This document shows positions 34,489-45,734 of a stretch of 64,000 nt of DNA, in pieces (positions within the stretch are counted from its first letter, which is position 1; each line of letters begins with the position of its first letter). The stretch is from Diphasiastrum complanatum. Its lineage: Eukaryota > Streptophyta > Lycopodiopsida > Lycopodiales > Lycopodiaceae. Below the pieces are notes generated by a model. It was not told the origin of the DNA. It saw only the letters and a program-made list of their open reading frames with translations, and ran no database searches. The DNA lies in NCBI GenBank assembly GCA_029204225.1, contig CM055108.1:8678601-8742600 (forward strand), given 5' to 3'. A program made the position numbers and the translations under genes.

Positions 34489-34576
34489 AATAATTGAAAA
34501 TGTCATCATTTACAATTGCACGTTCACTAATATTTGTCATGTCATAGATGCAAAAAAGACGGGAGCTGATAACATG
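34489..34576 (-). pseudogene. Duplicate of part of exon 3 of the H3-like gene
   Basis: After a TTTGCAG acceptor (34577-34579) the exon reads HVISSRLFCIYDMTNISERA, then IVNDDIFNYF. Its first half is almost identical to the VISSHLFRIYDMTN segment in exon 3 at about 35127-35185. In phase 0 it would also join the donor at 35312. It may be an alternative last exon or a partial duplication. The stretch 34600-34824 shows nothing further. Confidence 0.5.
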
Positions 34577-34824
34577 CTGCAAAGATCTACCTACAACAAT
34601 CACCATTGTGGGATAACAATAGCTTCAAATAAATTTTAGTAAAAATCTATGTATATACTCTTTCATTCAATAAATGAAAGCCCAATTTGGGCATCAGTAC
34701 ATGTATTTTGTGCTCCCAAATTCATAAAATGGAACAGCATTTGATATATCAATGTATATTTATCTATGAATTCTATACATGTGCAATCTATTTCTATTTT
34801 ATGCTATTTGTATTTGTTCTAATC

Positions 34825-36604
34825 TTAATCTAGTGTAACTACATCATCCTTTGCACCATCATCAACAACGGGAGGCTGAAGCCTTGCCCTAGCCAGTATG
34901 GTCAGGATAATTTCTTGTCTAAATCTGTACACTTGACTTGATGTGTACTCAGGAAGTGTAAACTGCAAGATAGAACATTCATGTATTAGTAATGGCTAAA
35001 AACATCAACAAAATAGAAAACTAATCATGATTCTAAAAATAAGAATCAACAGAATTTATTACCTTAGAAATATCAACATCTTTTTGAAGGTTGAACCACT
35101 CAAAAAATAACTTTGCATTATATAATGTGTATTTGTCATGTCATAGATGCGAAAAAGATGGGAGCTGATAACAGCTGAATGAATTATTTTGCTGGGGTGA
35201 CTGTAGAAAAATTCAGCACACAAGAAATCAATTATGAAACAGAATGAATTAGAATGAAACAAATACATTAGAATACTAATTTCAAAATGTTGTTAAGAAA
35301 GACAGAATTTACCTCCAAACTAACGATCTGCCAATTTACGAAATGGGGAACAACTATAGAAATAAATTTACTTAAATATGGAAGGTATATATCTACATCC
35401 TTATGCGTATTGCTCGTCGAATTCATCTTGACACAAAAAACTTTAATAATATTATCTACAGATCTCTTAATAGAGATCAGGTTTAAACTCCAGTGGTCAC
35501 TGCAAAATAAGATTGAAATTTCTTTAGCTAGAATTCTGAGAACTATTTCCATTGACAATGCCAATGATAGAGCATTAAACAGTAAGAAGCATTTAATATA
35601 TCTTACTTCGTATGATAAGGGATGAGCAGGTATTTTGCTGCTAGTGTGAATCCACTAGTCAAACACTATGACAATGTGTCATTATTCTCCTTGAAGGCCT
35701 GAAGCAAAACGTTTCTCAGCACCAAAAACTCATTGGATGAATCTCTTGAAATGTCATATTGCAAGAGTGTAAGCCTGGACTCTATCACAGGATCACTGAT
35801 AGAAGTCTAGCTGTCTTTGAGATCCAAACAATCAAGAACTCTATAATTTATACTAAAGTCAAGTTCATCTAGTCTAAAACAAAAAGGAGTACCAATTGTA
35901 TCTATAGAATCGGATATGTCCTTCTCAAATTTAAGATAATCATCGAAATTTATAGATGTATAAATATTTGAAGGAGGAGGAGGAGGTAGATGTGTAGTAA
36001 CTAAAGGAATTACAAGGGTATCCAAAACAGATGTAGTTATATTTACAACATTACCAAGAGCAGCGTTATCTACAATTGGTTCCAGGTTATGCTTCACAGA
36101 TTCTGTGGTGTCTACCCTCCTTACTTTCTTCGGAGCTCTCTTGGGGGCTGCCTGTTTCCTAGGATGCTTGGTAGGAAGATCAGTCCTATCTAGAGGAGTT
36201 GGTCTGAGAGTAGCAGACTGAGATACATGTAACTTGCAAAACATCTCCCTCACTATCATCAGCAGTAGAAAATCCTTGAGCATTATGGTGACTTTCTTGG
36301 AATGAATTGCAAGCAAAAATGAATCTTCAAAAACAATGCTCATATAATCTTCAGCAGCTTCTTGAAGGCACTGAAGAGCACTAGGTGTGAATCTAACCAG
36401 CTGTCCGAGATCATTTCTACTTATATTTCGGACAACACGGTAGAATGGAGCTCTGGGAATCAACCGAGCGGTTGATTTCTCACACTTATGTATTTTAGAG
36501 AGTCACCTGCTGCGGTTGTGCATTCTAGGTCTAGCGGGAGGTGTAATGGCAACCGTAGGAGCTTAGGATGAGCCAGCAGAGAAGAAGTCCCTCGTTGTCT
36601 GTTT
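34825..36604 (-). pseudogene. Histone H3-fold protein with long C-terminal extension, four exons
   Basis: Exon 1 encodes an unmistakable H3 core. KSTARLIPRAPFYRVVRNIS aligns to H3 [48 protein letters not shown] and IVRE follow in register, giving roughly half identity by eye with one extra residue in loop 1. A tail of about 40 residues precedes it (RKQTTRDFFSAGSS, like the H3 start), broken by TAA 36563 and TGA near 36504. After the fold come a basic stretch (KHPRKQAAPKRAPKKVRR), a PPPPP linker and acidic sequence. There are TAGs at 35807 and near 35655. Exon 1 ends at 35607. Exon 2 is 35499-35313, joined in phase across GTAAGA...TTTTGCAG. Exon 3 is 35200-35063 with a frame slip. Exon 4 is 34962-34825, ending VDDGAKDDVVTLD. 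No recognised domain follows the fold. It is not a normal H3 and too long for CENH3. Confidence 0.85.
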
Positions 36605-36630
36605 TCTCTATCCATGGAAGTGTACTATGG

Positions 36631-37395
36631 GATATCGGACTTGTGCGTGACGACTAGGATATGTACGGACAAAATGTACAGTATATCGGACCTGTGCGAG
36701 TCGAATATCAAAGAGATAGATTATTATAGAAGAGAGGCGCACAAGTGTGATATGAGAAGACACGTAGGCAGATTTTTCGAACCTGTGCGCATGGAGACGG
36801 TAGGCAGAATATCGATTGTAAAGGAGACGCACAAGTGCGATAAGCGGGACGAAAAAAAAAGTGAAAAAAATTCATTGAAGTTTGTGATTTTATATCGAGG
36901 TTCGCACGTGCGAAAGAATGTCCTGTCACACATGTGGAACTTGTACGGTCAAATGCGAGAAAGACATGTGTCAGGCTGTCAGTTTACATGTGTGGAATTT
37001 TTGGGCAAATGCGAGAGCGACACGTATTGTCGAACAAATGAATGAACACGAGACACGTGTACAAGGTGTCATTTGACACGTGTCCAGGTGTCACCTCACA
37101 CGTGCCAGTGCCTATAGTCCAATCGAAAGTAGACACGTGTCCATTGACCGTTGATCACACATGTGAAAATTTAGTATAAATGGCATGAAACTCGATTAAC
37201 TTTTTACTTTTTTGTTCTCCAAATTTACGGCATATCACTCTTGTGTGTGCGCATTGTTGTCCATTTGTTTGCAACGATACCCACTTGCACACAAGTGCGA
37301 TATTCAGTATCTATCTGCCGTACATATCCCTCTTGTGCGTGATCTTGAGAGTTAGTTTTCAGCCGATTGTTCTCTCTCGCGCACAAGTGCAATAT
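36631..37395. promoter_or_regulatory. Divergent intergenic region with about nine CGCACAAGTGCGATAT-type iterons
   Basis: Copies lie at about 36631, 36684, 36737, 36776 and 36826 near the H3-like gene, and at about 37230, 37289, 37324 and 37377 near the plus-strand gene. They occur in both orientations (ATATCG...CTTGTGCG and its complement). Between the two groups are several CACGTG-type palindromes (TTCGCACGTGCGAA at 36901-36914; GACACGTGTC near 37057-37135). A TATAAAT box at 37175-37181 points to the plus-strand gene. The motif and arrangement suit transposase binding or co-regulation of the two divergent genes; which one is inference. Confidence 0.75.
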
Positions 37396-37408
37396 CTACG
37401 TTATTTTC

Positions 37409-38923
37409 ATGGCCTCTTCCTCAGGATCTTCACGAGATTCAGGCCTGAGTTCATTTTTTATTGAATTTGGGATTACTGAAAATCTAGACTACTTCTACAA
37501 CCTATTCAAGCCATATCTACATGTTTTCAAGACTGCACAACCAAATTCTGACGTATTTTATGAACATTACGTTAGATTCACAGATATACTTAGTAAGCTT
37601 GTTTTCTCCATAGGTTCACTCCAATACATCCATTATATTGATCTTGTTCATTTCTTCCCAGCTTTCAGACATAGAATAGATAGAATGTTCACCAAATTGT
37701 TTGATCTTTTCAAAGGCAGTTCAACGTGTTCTTATTGCAACAAGAAATGTCGATTGGTTGAATATCAGAGTGGTTTTGTACTTTTCTTGTTAATTCAGAT
37801 TCCAGATGATGGAAAGTTTCTGTTGCTGAACCTCCTATGACATCATCCTCTGTTCAGTCAGCTATTAAGGGTATCAGTCACTTCCTTATCGACACCCCTG
37901 ATAAGGAAAGTGACTTTATTGATGTAAATACTAATGTTCTCTGGGATTCTTTTATTGGCCAAAATACATCTACTGATAAATCGATCGCTATAGAGGAGTC
38001 TAAATGTCTTTTCAATTTGTATGTATATTATATTAATGACAATGTATATTTTACTACTACTGATTTATATAAATGTTTTGACTATCGTGAAGACGAGGTT
38101 CTATGTTTATTATCCGGCACAATTTTCGAATTATCCGACTTCGTAGATTTTGAAACAAATGACCTTGTTGCTAGAATTGATTTTGATGATGAGGAGAGAC
38201 TTATGACCGGTGAAGAATGCCTGACTAAGACTTTATCAAATATTGTTGAGGATGGGCAAGATAGACCATCTTGTGAAGAATTCACGGCATTTCAATCCAA
38301 GATGGGCTTCCCTCGTCCATCATTAATGCATTTCTCTAATGATTTCACTTCAGTACGTGGTCATTATATTGATCATCCTGATCTGGTTGTTGCTACTGAT
38401 GAAGAATGTATAAGTGTTTAAACTTCCTTGCATTAGAATGTTTTTAACCACTGAATGTGTTTTTGCTAACATATTTCTTATTGCAGGATGCTCTCATAAT
38501 TGATGATTTTGCTGCGAGACGAGGTGGTTTCAGACAATATGAATCCTTGTTCTAGAGAGATAGTGGACTTGGCCACTATCTTAGGCATTTCCTGAAGAAT
38601 GAGATCCGTATTGCTCATTCCAAGCTGAGCGCAGTTGGGGAAGTCTTATAATGGCAGTTAAGGGTTTATCATTTTACCTAGGAAGACATAAATTTGTTAA
38701 GACAAATAAGATCATTTTTGTCAAAAGATCTTATGTTTTGAGCATTCTAGGTTTTACTGATGGGAATGTTCCCTTAAGGAGCTCCCATTATTTATTGTAT
38801 TCCACTTATATTGAGCTTAGTAGAAATAAGGATAATGCACATCTATTAGATGCATACTCTAGCAGAGAATTTCCTCATGACAATACTGCCATAGAATCTG
38901 ACACACAAGCTGATGATGAATAG
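37409..38923 (+). pseudogene. Unrecognised gene divergent from the H3-like gene
   Basis: ATG 37409 (MASSSGSSRDSGLSSFF) opens a 143-codon frame with a four-cysteine motif (CSYCNKKC). It changes frame near 37800-37837 to a 194-codon acidic segment (LFNLYVYYINDNVYFTTTDL, then GFPRPSLMHFSNDFTSVRGH). A TTATTGCAG acceptor at 38478-38486 then opens an exon DALIIDDFAARRGGFRQYES with one stop near 38554 and a slip near 38640. The end (38651-38923) reads KGLSFYLGRHKFVKTNKIIF. The donor is uncertain (38387 gives a phase-0 join). About 480 codons in all. No family is recognised. It sits tail-to-tail with the transposase gene. Confidence 0.6.
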
Positions 38924-39132
38924 TGGACAATTTGTATTTTGTTATAATACAATTAATACATTTACATTGAGTATTTATCCTCTCTTGTTCAATGAATTAG
39001 CAAAGCAATTCTGAACATGTCATAATTTGATGACAATGATGATCTTCTACTCATTAATCATCTAAGTTTTTCTTCTTGTATGAACTTGCATGCTTTTTTA
39101 AACTTGTTGTATTGTGTGGACTTTGTTATATG

Positions 39133-41603
39133 TCAAATCTGAATTCTGCGGTAGAACCACTGAAACAATTGACAAATGTAGTTTTGTTTTTCATTGGTTC
39201 CTCCATGTTGTGTATCTCAATGAAATGCTGCTCATGCTTGCCAGTGTGACTTCTCCATCCCTTGTGATGACCATACACTCAAGCTTCCATATGTGTGTGC
39301 AAAAAATGTTGTATGATCTCTTAGTATGTGCTGCATATGTCAAAATCATAATGTTAGTCTTATGTTTGGATCTAAATATATATGAAAAATTGAAAGCATC
39401 TTGAAGAATTTATACTAACCATGTAATGAGTGATGTGATCTTCTCCCCAAGCTTTTGATACTGCATTAACAAACTCGACACAAGTCCTTTGGACAGCCTT
39501 CTTATCAATATTAGAGTATTTTTCTTCTCTTAAAATAGCAATCATACTATCAAGTTTCTTCCAAAGTCCTGAGTGGCAGCAATAATATCTGTCCAGACTG
39601 AGTGTTGAATATTAGAAGCCTTACCAGTATAATTTGATAGGAAACGACGTGCTTTTGCTCCTCCTATGCTTGGCTTAGTTGGCATGTTCCCATTCTTTCC
39701 TGAAAGCTTTTCATCTTTTTGAATTTTGACATGTCCCTTATGGAGTCCTGCTGTTGATAAAACATCTTCTAATTGAGAGATATCTTCCTTTGCTAATGAT
39801 GCTGGCTTAGTATTCCAAGCAAAAACTATATGAAGATAAATGATCTTTTCTATTAATCTAACTTCTGCATGAAGAGTGCAAACATGCACATTTTTCAAGG
39901 GGCTAGACAGCACAGGCTTCCAGGTTGGATCTGCATATTCTCTAGTAATTCCTGTACTCCTAGTTACATCTTTTGCCATTTCCATGCAGTACAAACAAGG
40001 GTGTTTTGATGTAGCACCATGAGAGACATTATACATACATTTCAACGTTTTCAAATCACCTGCTAAGTGCCATTCAATATTGAAGTCTCCAACTTCTGGA
40101 ACATTGAGAAGTCCTCCATCCATATGGTCCTTGATGATCCTAGGATAAGATGTCCTTGAGAATATCCATGATAATATATCATGATCCTCCTTCAGCACCT
40201 GTCCAAAGAATTAATCAGACTTAGTTTACAATAAATTAATACTATTCAATGAATGTTATGTAATAATGAGACTAGTTACCTAAAACGCTGCCAAACACCA
40301 TATATCATTTTCTGACTGGACACTAAATATGAAATCTTCTTGGTCCTCTGTTTGTGATAGAGCACCATTCATGAGAGTTATACTAACCCTCTCCATCTTC
40401 TGCCCTTTCACAATTTCTAACTCATCTAACTTAGGTACTATGATTATTTTGTCATTCACCTTTTCATAGGTTATATCATAGAATGTGACGATGTATCTCA
40501 ACAAGTAATTTAGATCAACAAACAAGTTGTTTGATGAATTATAGAATATCGATCTTCCATCAGTTTCATACACCTCCTCAATATGAAATGGAGTTTCAGT
40601 GATCTTATGCATTCCTATGTTTAATGTATCCCTCTCTTTTTTCAAGTGATATGTCCTAGGGATTGGGACTTTTCTAGTTTGAACTTGCTTAAAAGCTTCT
40701 CTAATTAGTTTAAATATTGTTGCATACGCTTCCCTGCTAGTACCTGCAAAATCATAGGCACCCTGAACTATAGTCTTATCTAAAAAAATTTGAATGTCCA
40801 CCATCAAAGGCTATGTTATTTTACACTTTACATTTGAACTCCTATTGTTCATCATGATACGCTCATTGGATTTGCTTGTCAATATTGTGCCCAATGACAT
40901 TCCTAGTGAAGCATTGTCTTTAATATTCCGAGGAGCTACTAATGCAGATTTGCAAAAAAAATAGATAGTTAACAGAATATCACCATAGCTGAAATTAAAT
41001 CCAAATGTCATTGAAAAACTTACAAAAATCAGAATATGCTTACTTGAATGCACAGATCCTTCTATTTCGATAACCTCCTTTTGAAAGCGTTTGAATATCC
41101 TGGCACTTTGTCGCTTTCGCTTCTTACTTTTAGCCTTCTTCTTTGCCAAATCCACATCCTTCAATAATTGTAAGTTTTCAATATGAATAGACTATAAGAC
41201 TGATTGCATTTGCTCTAGTTCTGATTTGATATTGATTGTTATCTTCTGTAATGTTTAATTTTTTTGTTTAAGTTGTTCATTTTCTTCTAACGTCTTTTGG
41301 AGATGACAATCTCTATTATGACATTAAGAGGATATCCAAATTAAGTCGCCTTCTAAAAAGTGAACTTTATTCATATAAAGTTGTTTTCCATAGTTCTGAA
41401 ATCTTTCACAATATCCTAGTAATCCACTATGCCCATTGCATATCCATGTAACTAAATGAGTTATTGAAGAGAATGTGGGATGTGTCAAAGTGCTTGGATC
41501 TTGATAATGTTCCATCTATCCACAAATCCAATTTTTTTTTTCCTTCTGCCCTGTAACGAGAACGATCCTCAGCATATATTTGAATTTCTTTGCCTCCTCT
41601 TCT
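39133..41603 (-). pseudogene. DDE-type transposase-like gene, four exons, decayed
   Basis: Exons: 41603-41044 (WICNGHSGLLGYCERF, a coiled coil, then basic KKKAKSKKRKRQSARIFKRF); 40935-40280 (DFAGTSREAYATIFKLIREA); 40198-39420 (WHLAGDLKTLKC, SKHPCLYC, HAEVRLIEKI, WGEDHITHYM); 39330-39133 (FAHTYGSLSVWSSQGMEKSH). All three GT-AG introns join in phase. The spaced GDLK + CxxC + THYMH + SxQGxEK pattern is one I know from transposase-like proteins of animal and protist genomes; I cannot name the superfamily. The Asp of GDLK and the Glu of QGMEK are catalytic candidates. Lesions: stops in exon 1, near 40811, at 40280 and two in the last exon, and a frameshift near 39560. Confidence 0.7.
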
Positions 41604-42120
41604 CTGCAAAGGTGCCAAATCAATAAAGATATCCACATGTAGATGATACAATGTCATCATAAAAATAATAATAGAGTAATCAGTTGCATCAAACTACTAT
41701 GACTAGATTCTATGAAGCAAAACAAAATACTCATCTTTGATTATATTATATACTCTGTATGATCAATCCAATCTCCATATGTAAACATTTTGTAATTTTT
41801 TCTGATTTGAATTTGGGGATGGCGGTCATATTCTAGATCCAGTGAAAATATTGTCCTTTTCATAACCAATGGAGGGAATATTTTTGAATTTAGTCAAGTT
41901 ACACTGCGAACTGTTTACAGTTCTTAACTGTGACTATAGACACTGTGGTTAGATCATTGGTGGGGGCAAGCAAATAAACAATATTGTTTGTTTTATTTTG
42001 ATATTTTTCTATATCCTACATGGCATTCCTTAAAGGTTCTTTTTGATATTGAGAACTCCTCTAATGCTTCAATCGAAACATAAAAATAAGTTGTTGTCCA
42101 TACACAAACAGTAAGCTACT
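41604..42120. other. 5' flank of the transposase-like gene, no further gene recognised
   Basis: The minus strand carries the acceptor CACCTTTGCAG at 41604-41614, so at least one more exon is expected upstream, but I could not find it. The rest is AT-rich. The block is cut at 42121 by a copia LTR. Confidence 0.5.
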
Positions 42121-42411
42121 GTCTTTCACACGTGTGGATCTAAAAATAGTATTTAATAAGCATTCTACACATAGAATTGCAAGATATCACAAGTATAGTG
42201 CACCAATGGATAGTAGAACCCAAGAGAACCATGTATTAGCATGAATGAGATAAGGTTTCCCTCCATAATATAAAAACCCTACTATTTTGGTGAGTAGATT
42301 CAATATTTCTACTAATCAAAATGAATCTCTCCAAAACTCGTGTTCTACACTTTCCCACACTTTCCAAAAGTGTTTATTCAAATGTTTTTAGACTAATATA
42401 AAACATGAAGC
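42121..42411 (-). repeat. Copia LTR fragment, type B
   Basis: It starts TGTCTTTCACACGTGTGGATC and includes GATATCACAAGTATAGTGCACC and a TATA-containing AAAAACCCTACTATTTTGG segment. It is homologous, in reverse complement, to 47440-47830. A related piece lies at 62915-62960. It is inserted into or abuts the LTR at 42413. Confidence 0.75.
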
Positions 42412-42412
42412 A

Positions 42413-43177
42413 TTGAATTATCAGACAAATAATAAGAGATTATTAGTTACAAAAGAATTACTAAAAAGCATTCATACTGACATGATACTGAACACAATAA
42501 AAAGATAGATTGATTCTGTAAAAGAAACAAATCAAAATCAAAATGAGCACAAAGGAATCGCAGATTAGAGCCGTTGTTCTGAGCTATCTCTAAGTAACTG
42601 TAACTCTATCTGAATTAAGCATTTCCGCTAATAAGCAGTAAATGCAATAGCAATCTCTAATCAACTCTAAAGAACTAGGCTAGCATGCTCAAGAGTGTTC
42701 AAGCTTGAAAGCTTGAGAGAGAGAGAGAGCACTAACTATTTTTCTTGTTTCAATGCAATTAAAATGTAAAAATATGAGCAGCTATTTATACTAAGCAAAA
42801 TGCCGCAACGTCCAGTAGTAGGACAACAGATTAGGTCCTAGATCAAAATGGATAGTGAGCTAATATCCATGCAATTGGTAATTTCTGAAAATTTACTTGC
42901 TGTAAGATTAGGAAAAGTCTTTAGCTTCAAGACGAGTGGAATGTTAACCGCCAATCAATTGACATGGCCAAAGTGGTCGAAGTCTCCGAAGTGCCCGAAA
43001 TCCGAAGTCTTTGAAGTTTTTCGATGTTGTCAATAAACGTCGGAGCCACCTATGAGCCATTTTCGAGTAGTTTTGAAGACTTGTGTAGAACATGAAAAAA
43101 ACTACAGGTCCCTCTAGATAAAAATTGGATGAAGATTAAAATGTCAATTAGTCGATTAATAGGAGAATAATTCAACA
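42413..43177 (-). repeat. 3' LTR of a minus-strand copia element, 5' part cut by the type B LTR
   Basis: The right end is TTCAACA at 43177, next to a minus-strand AAGGGGAG polypurine tract (43178-43186). The left part matches the reverse complement of 31850-32480. It contains a short GA run at 42717-42732 in the same place where sister LTRs have long microsatellites. Confidence 0.85.
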
Positions 43178-43199
43178 CTCCCCTTAATCTGAATCCATG

Positions 43200-45170
43200 A
43201 ATGTCTTGACCTTCAAACATAGTTCTGCACAGAACTTTCTGTGTGTATCCAAGCTTAATGCTTTGGTAAAAATATTTGCTATCATATCTTGTGTTTAACG
43301 ATACTGCAATCTGACCTCTTTGTCGAGAAATTTGCTTCTGACATAGTGATACTTGAGTTCAATGTGCTTACTCCTAGAATGAAATCTAGGGTTGGCTGAC
43401 AAAGTGATGGCACTTTGATTATCACAAAATAATAATGTCGGGGCATATTGATTCAGACTGATATCTGAAAATAAGCTTGTGAGGCTGCGATATGCTCTGA
43501 TTCTGTAGAAGATAGAGCTATTGAAGATGCTTGCAACTGTTTTAAGAAATTGGACCATTGTTGAGGAAGAATGTAAATCTAGAAGTGGATTTACGGGTGT
43601 CTATATCTCCTGCCCAACTTGCATCTATGTAACCACTCATTGCCAACTATTCCATAATAAATACAAAAGTCCATAGTAACTCGAAGATATCTCATGACTC
43701 TGATAAGAGCCTTCCAATGTATTATACCATGGTTGGTCGTAAACTGACTTAGGGAACTGACTGCAAAAGCTATGTCTGGCCTGGTACAGATCATTGCGTA
43801 CATAAGATATCATATTGTCGAATAATAAGGATACTCACGCATCTACTCCTTCTCTTCGATTGATCAGGGACACTGGTCCTTTGACAATTTGAGACTTGGT
43901 TCCATTGGTGAGAGAGCTAACTTGCAATTAACTAGATTATATCTGACTAACATATTGTAAATGTATCTCTGATGAGTAATGTAAATCAACTTTCTATTTC
44001 TGTCTCCGTGGAGTTGAATACCAAGATAGAAATGAGCTTCGTCCAGATCGATCATGTCAAATTCTGAAGATAGCATTGTCTTCGCTTCTTTTATCAGATC
44101 GATACTGTTGCCAAAAAACAATGTGTCGTCCACGTATAAAGTGATAATGATAAAAGACTGCTGCACTGTCTTGAAGTAAATATTGAAATCTGAAGAGCTT
44201 GGTGTGTAGTTGTGATCAATAAAAAAAGTATTGATCTTTTGAAACCATGCTCTAGCAGATTGCTTCAAGCCATAAAGTGCTTATGGAGTTTACACATATG
44301 ATTGTGTTTACCTTCGATAATATAGCCTTCAAGTTGCACCATGTAAATGTCTTCTTCAATAACTAAATTGAGATATGTTGTATGTACATCCATTTGATAT
44401 ATTTCCAAATCTATTGCAGCAACAAATGATAATAAAAGTTGAATAGAATAATACTTGACTACTGGACTGAAGGTGTCAGTGTAATCGACATTATATACCT
44501 GAGAAAAACCTCTGGCAATAAGTCGGATTTTTCTTCTATCGATGCTTCCGTCTGCTTTGTACTTGACTTTGAAAATCCATTTGCAATCAACTACATTTCT
44601 GCTAGCAGGTAATTTGACAACAATCATCCATGTCTGGTTTTTGATAAGAGATGAATACTCTTTATCCATAGCTTCTTTCCAGAGATCGGAATCAGGCTGA
44701 CTGAGTGCCTCTTTGACAGTCGACGACTTTTAAACAAGGTAGGCTACAGACTCATCGATATACCTGATAGGTGGTCTACTAGCTCTTGTCGATCTTCTGG
44801 AGAATAGAGAAAGTTGATCATTTTCATCATACTGTAGTTGCTGAATTGCAACATCATCATCTTCGGATTTGTCGTTGTTATGTTGTTCTTCAAAAGTAGA
44901 TGTGCTTGGACCTTCAATGGGAATAGTCGATTGAGGAACCTCGAAGTTCAATATGTCAGACGAGTCGGACAAGTCGGCTACATGGGCTTTTCCTTTTCCC
45001 TTGAGGTCGATAAACTTATCTTCGATGAAGAAGACATCCCGGCTAGTGAATATCTTCGACTTGAAAGGATTGAACAGCTTGTAAGCTTGAATTGAAGTAG
45101 TGTAGCTGATGAAAATACATTTGATAATCTAGAAGTCGAACTTCTTCTTGAGATCAAGATGCAATTATGA
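43200..45170 (-). pseudogene. Copia RT and RNase H, minus strand, broken
   Basis: Going upstream from the LTR: RNase H end (CDNQSAITLSANPRFHSRSK, 43295-43558), connection (MICTRPDIAFAVSSL, 43591-43803), RT palm with YVDDTLFF (43864-44268), RT opening with NVVDCKWIFKVKYKADGS (44265-44669), and the connector (44730-44972 and on to about 45170, with SRDVFFIEDKF). At least four frame breaks separate these. At about 45170 sense sequence changes strand: the integrase that should precede it lies on the plus strand. Confidence 0.9.
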
Positions 45171-45179
45171 CATTGCTTT

Positions 45180-45730
45180 GAAGCCAGCTCTCTACATATG
45201 AGAACTGTGTGTCCTTCTGGTAAAGTCGATCTCTCTGTTTTCCATAGTTGCATTCTTGAAAAACAGACTAAGATTTCTTTTAGATCGAGTCATAGGCATG
45301 CAGCAAAAGGTCTGTTAGATGTTGTTCATTCAGATATACGTGGACCTATGCAAACTCCTTCATTGCTAGATGCAAAGTATTTCATTACTTTTATTGACAA
45401 AATATATATAGTTGTTTACTTCATTAAGTAGAAATTGGAGACTTTCATCAAGTTCAGACAATTCAAAGAGCATGCAAAAAATCAAACTGACAAACGAATT
45501 AAAGCATTAAGGTCCGACAACGGGGGAGAATATATCTCCACTGAATCTGAGTACTGCCTTAACAATGACATTGAGCAACAATACATTACCTCCTACTCCC
45601 CTCAATCAAATGGTCTTGCTGAGAGAAAGAACAGAACCTTAGTCGAATCGACAAAGTACATGTTATCACATGGACTCTTTCAAAGTCCTTCTGGGCTGAA
45701 GCTGTTTCAACAACTACCTATATTTAGAAC
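45180..45730 (+). pseudogene. Copia integrase, inverted relative to the adjoining RT
   Basis: GLLDVVHSDIRGPMQTPS and YFITFID are in the frame 45198-45431. After a TAG, ALRSDNGGEYISTE and YSPQSNGLAERKNRTLVEST follow (45435 on). The domain is cut near 45730 by an unrelated repeat. The sequence type fits the RT that lies head-to-head on the minus strand. Confidence 0.88.
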
Positions 45731-45734
45731 AGAT

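Noticed and set aside
34825-36604. H3-like gene considered as a centromeric CENH3 or a plain H3 pseudogene
   Set aside because: Loop 1 is only one residue longer than in H3. The coding sequence continues for several hundred codons, with in-phase introns, after the fold, which neither class shows.
37409-38923. Plus-strand gene considered as a second histone (H4-like) or a viral gene
   Set aside because: No histone fold motif and no recognisable viral domain could be found in its frames.
39114-39404. 96-codon plus-strand frame
   Set aside because: It is antisense to the last exon of the transposase-like gene, whose conserved motif and splice site explain the region better.
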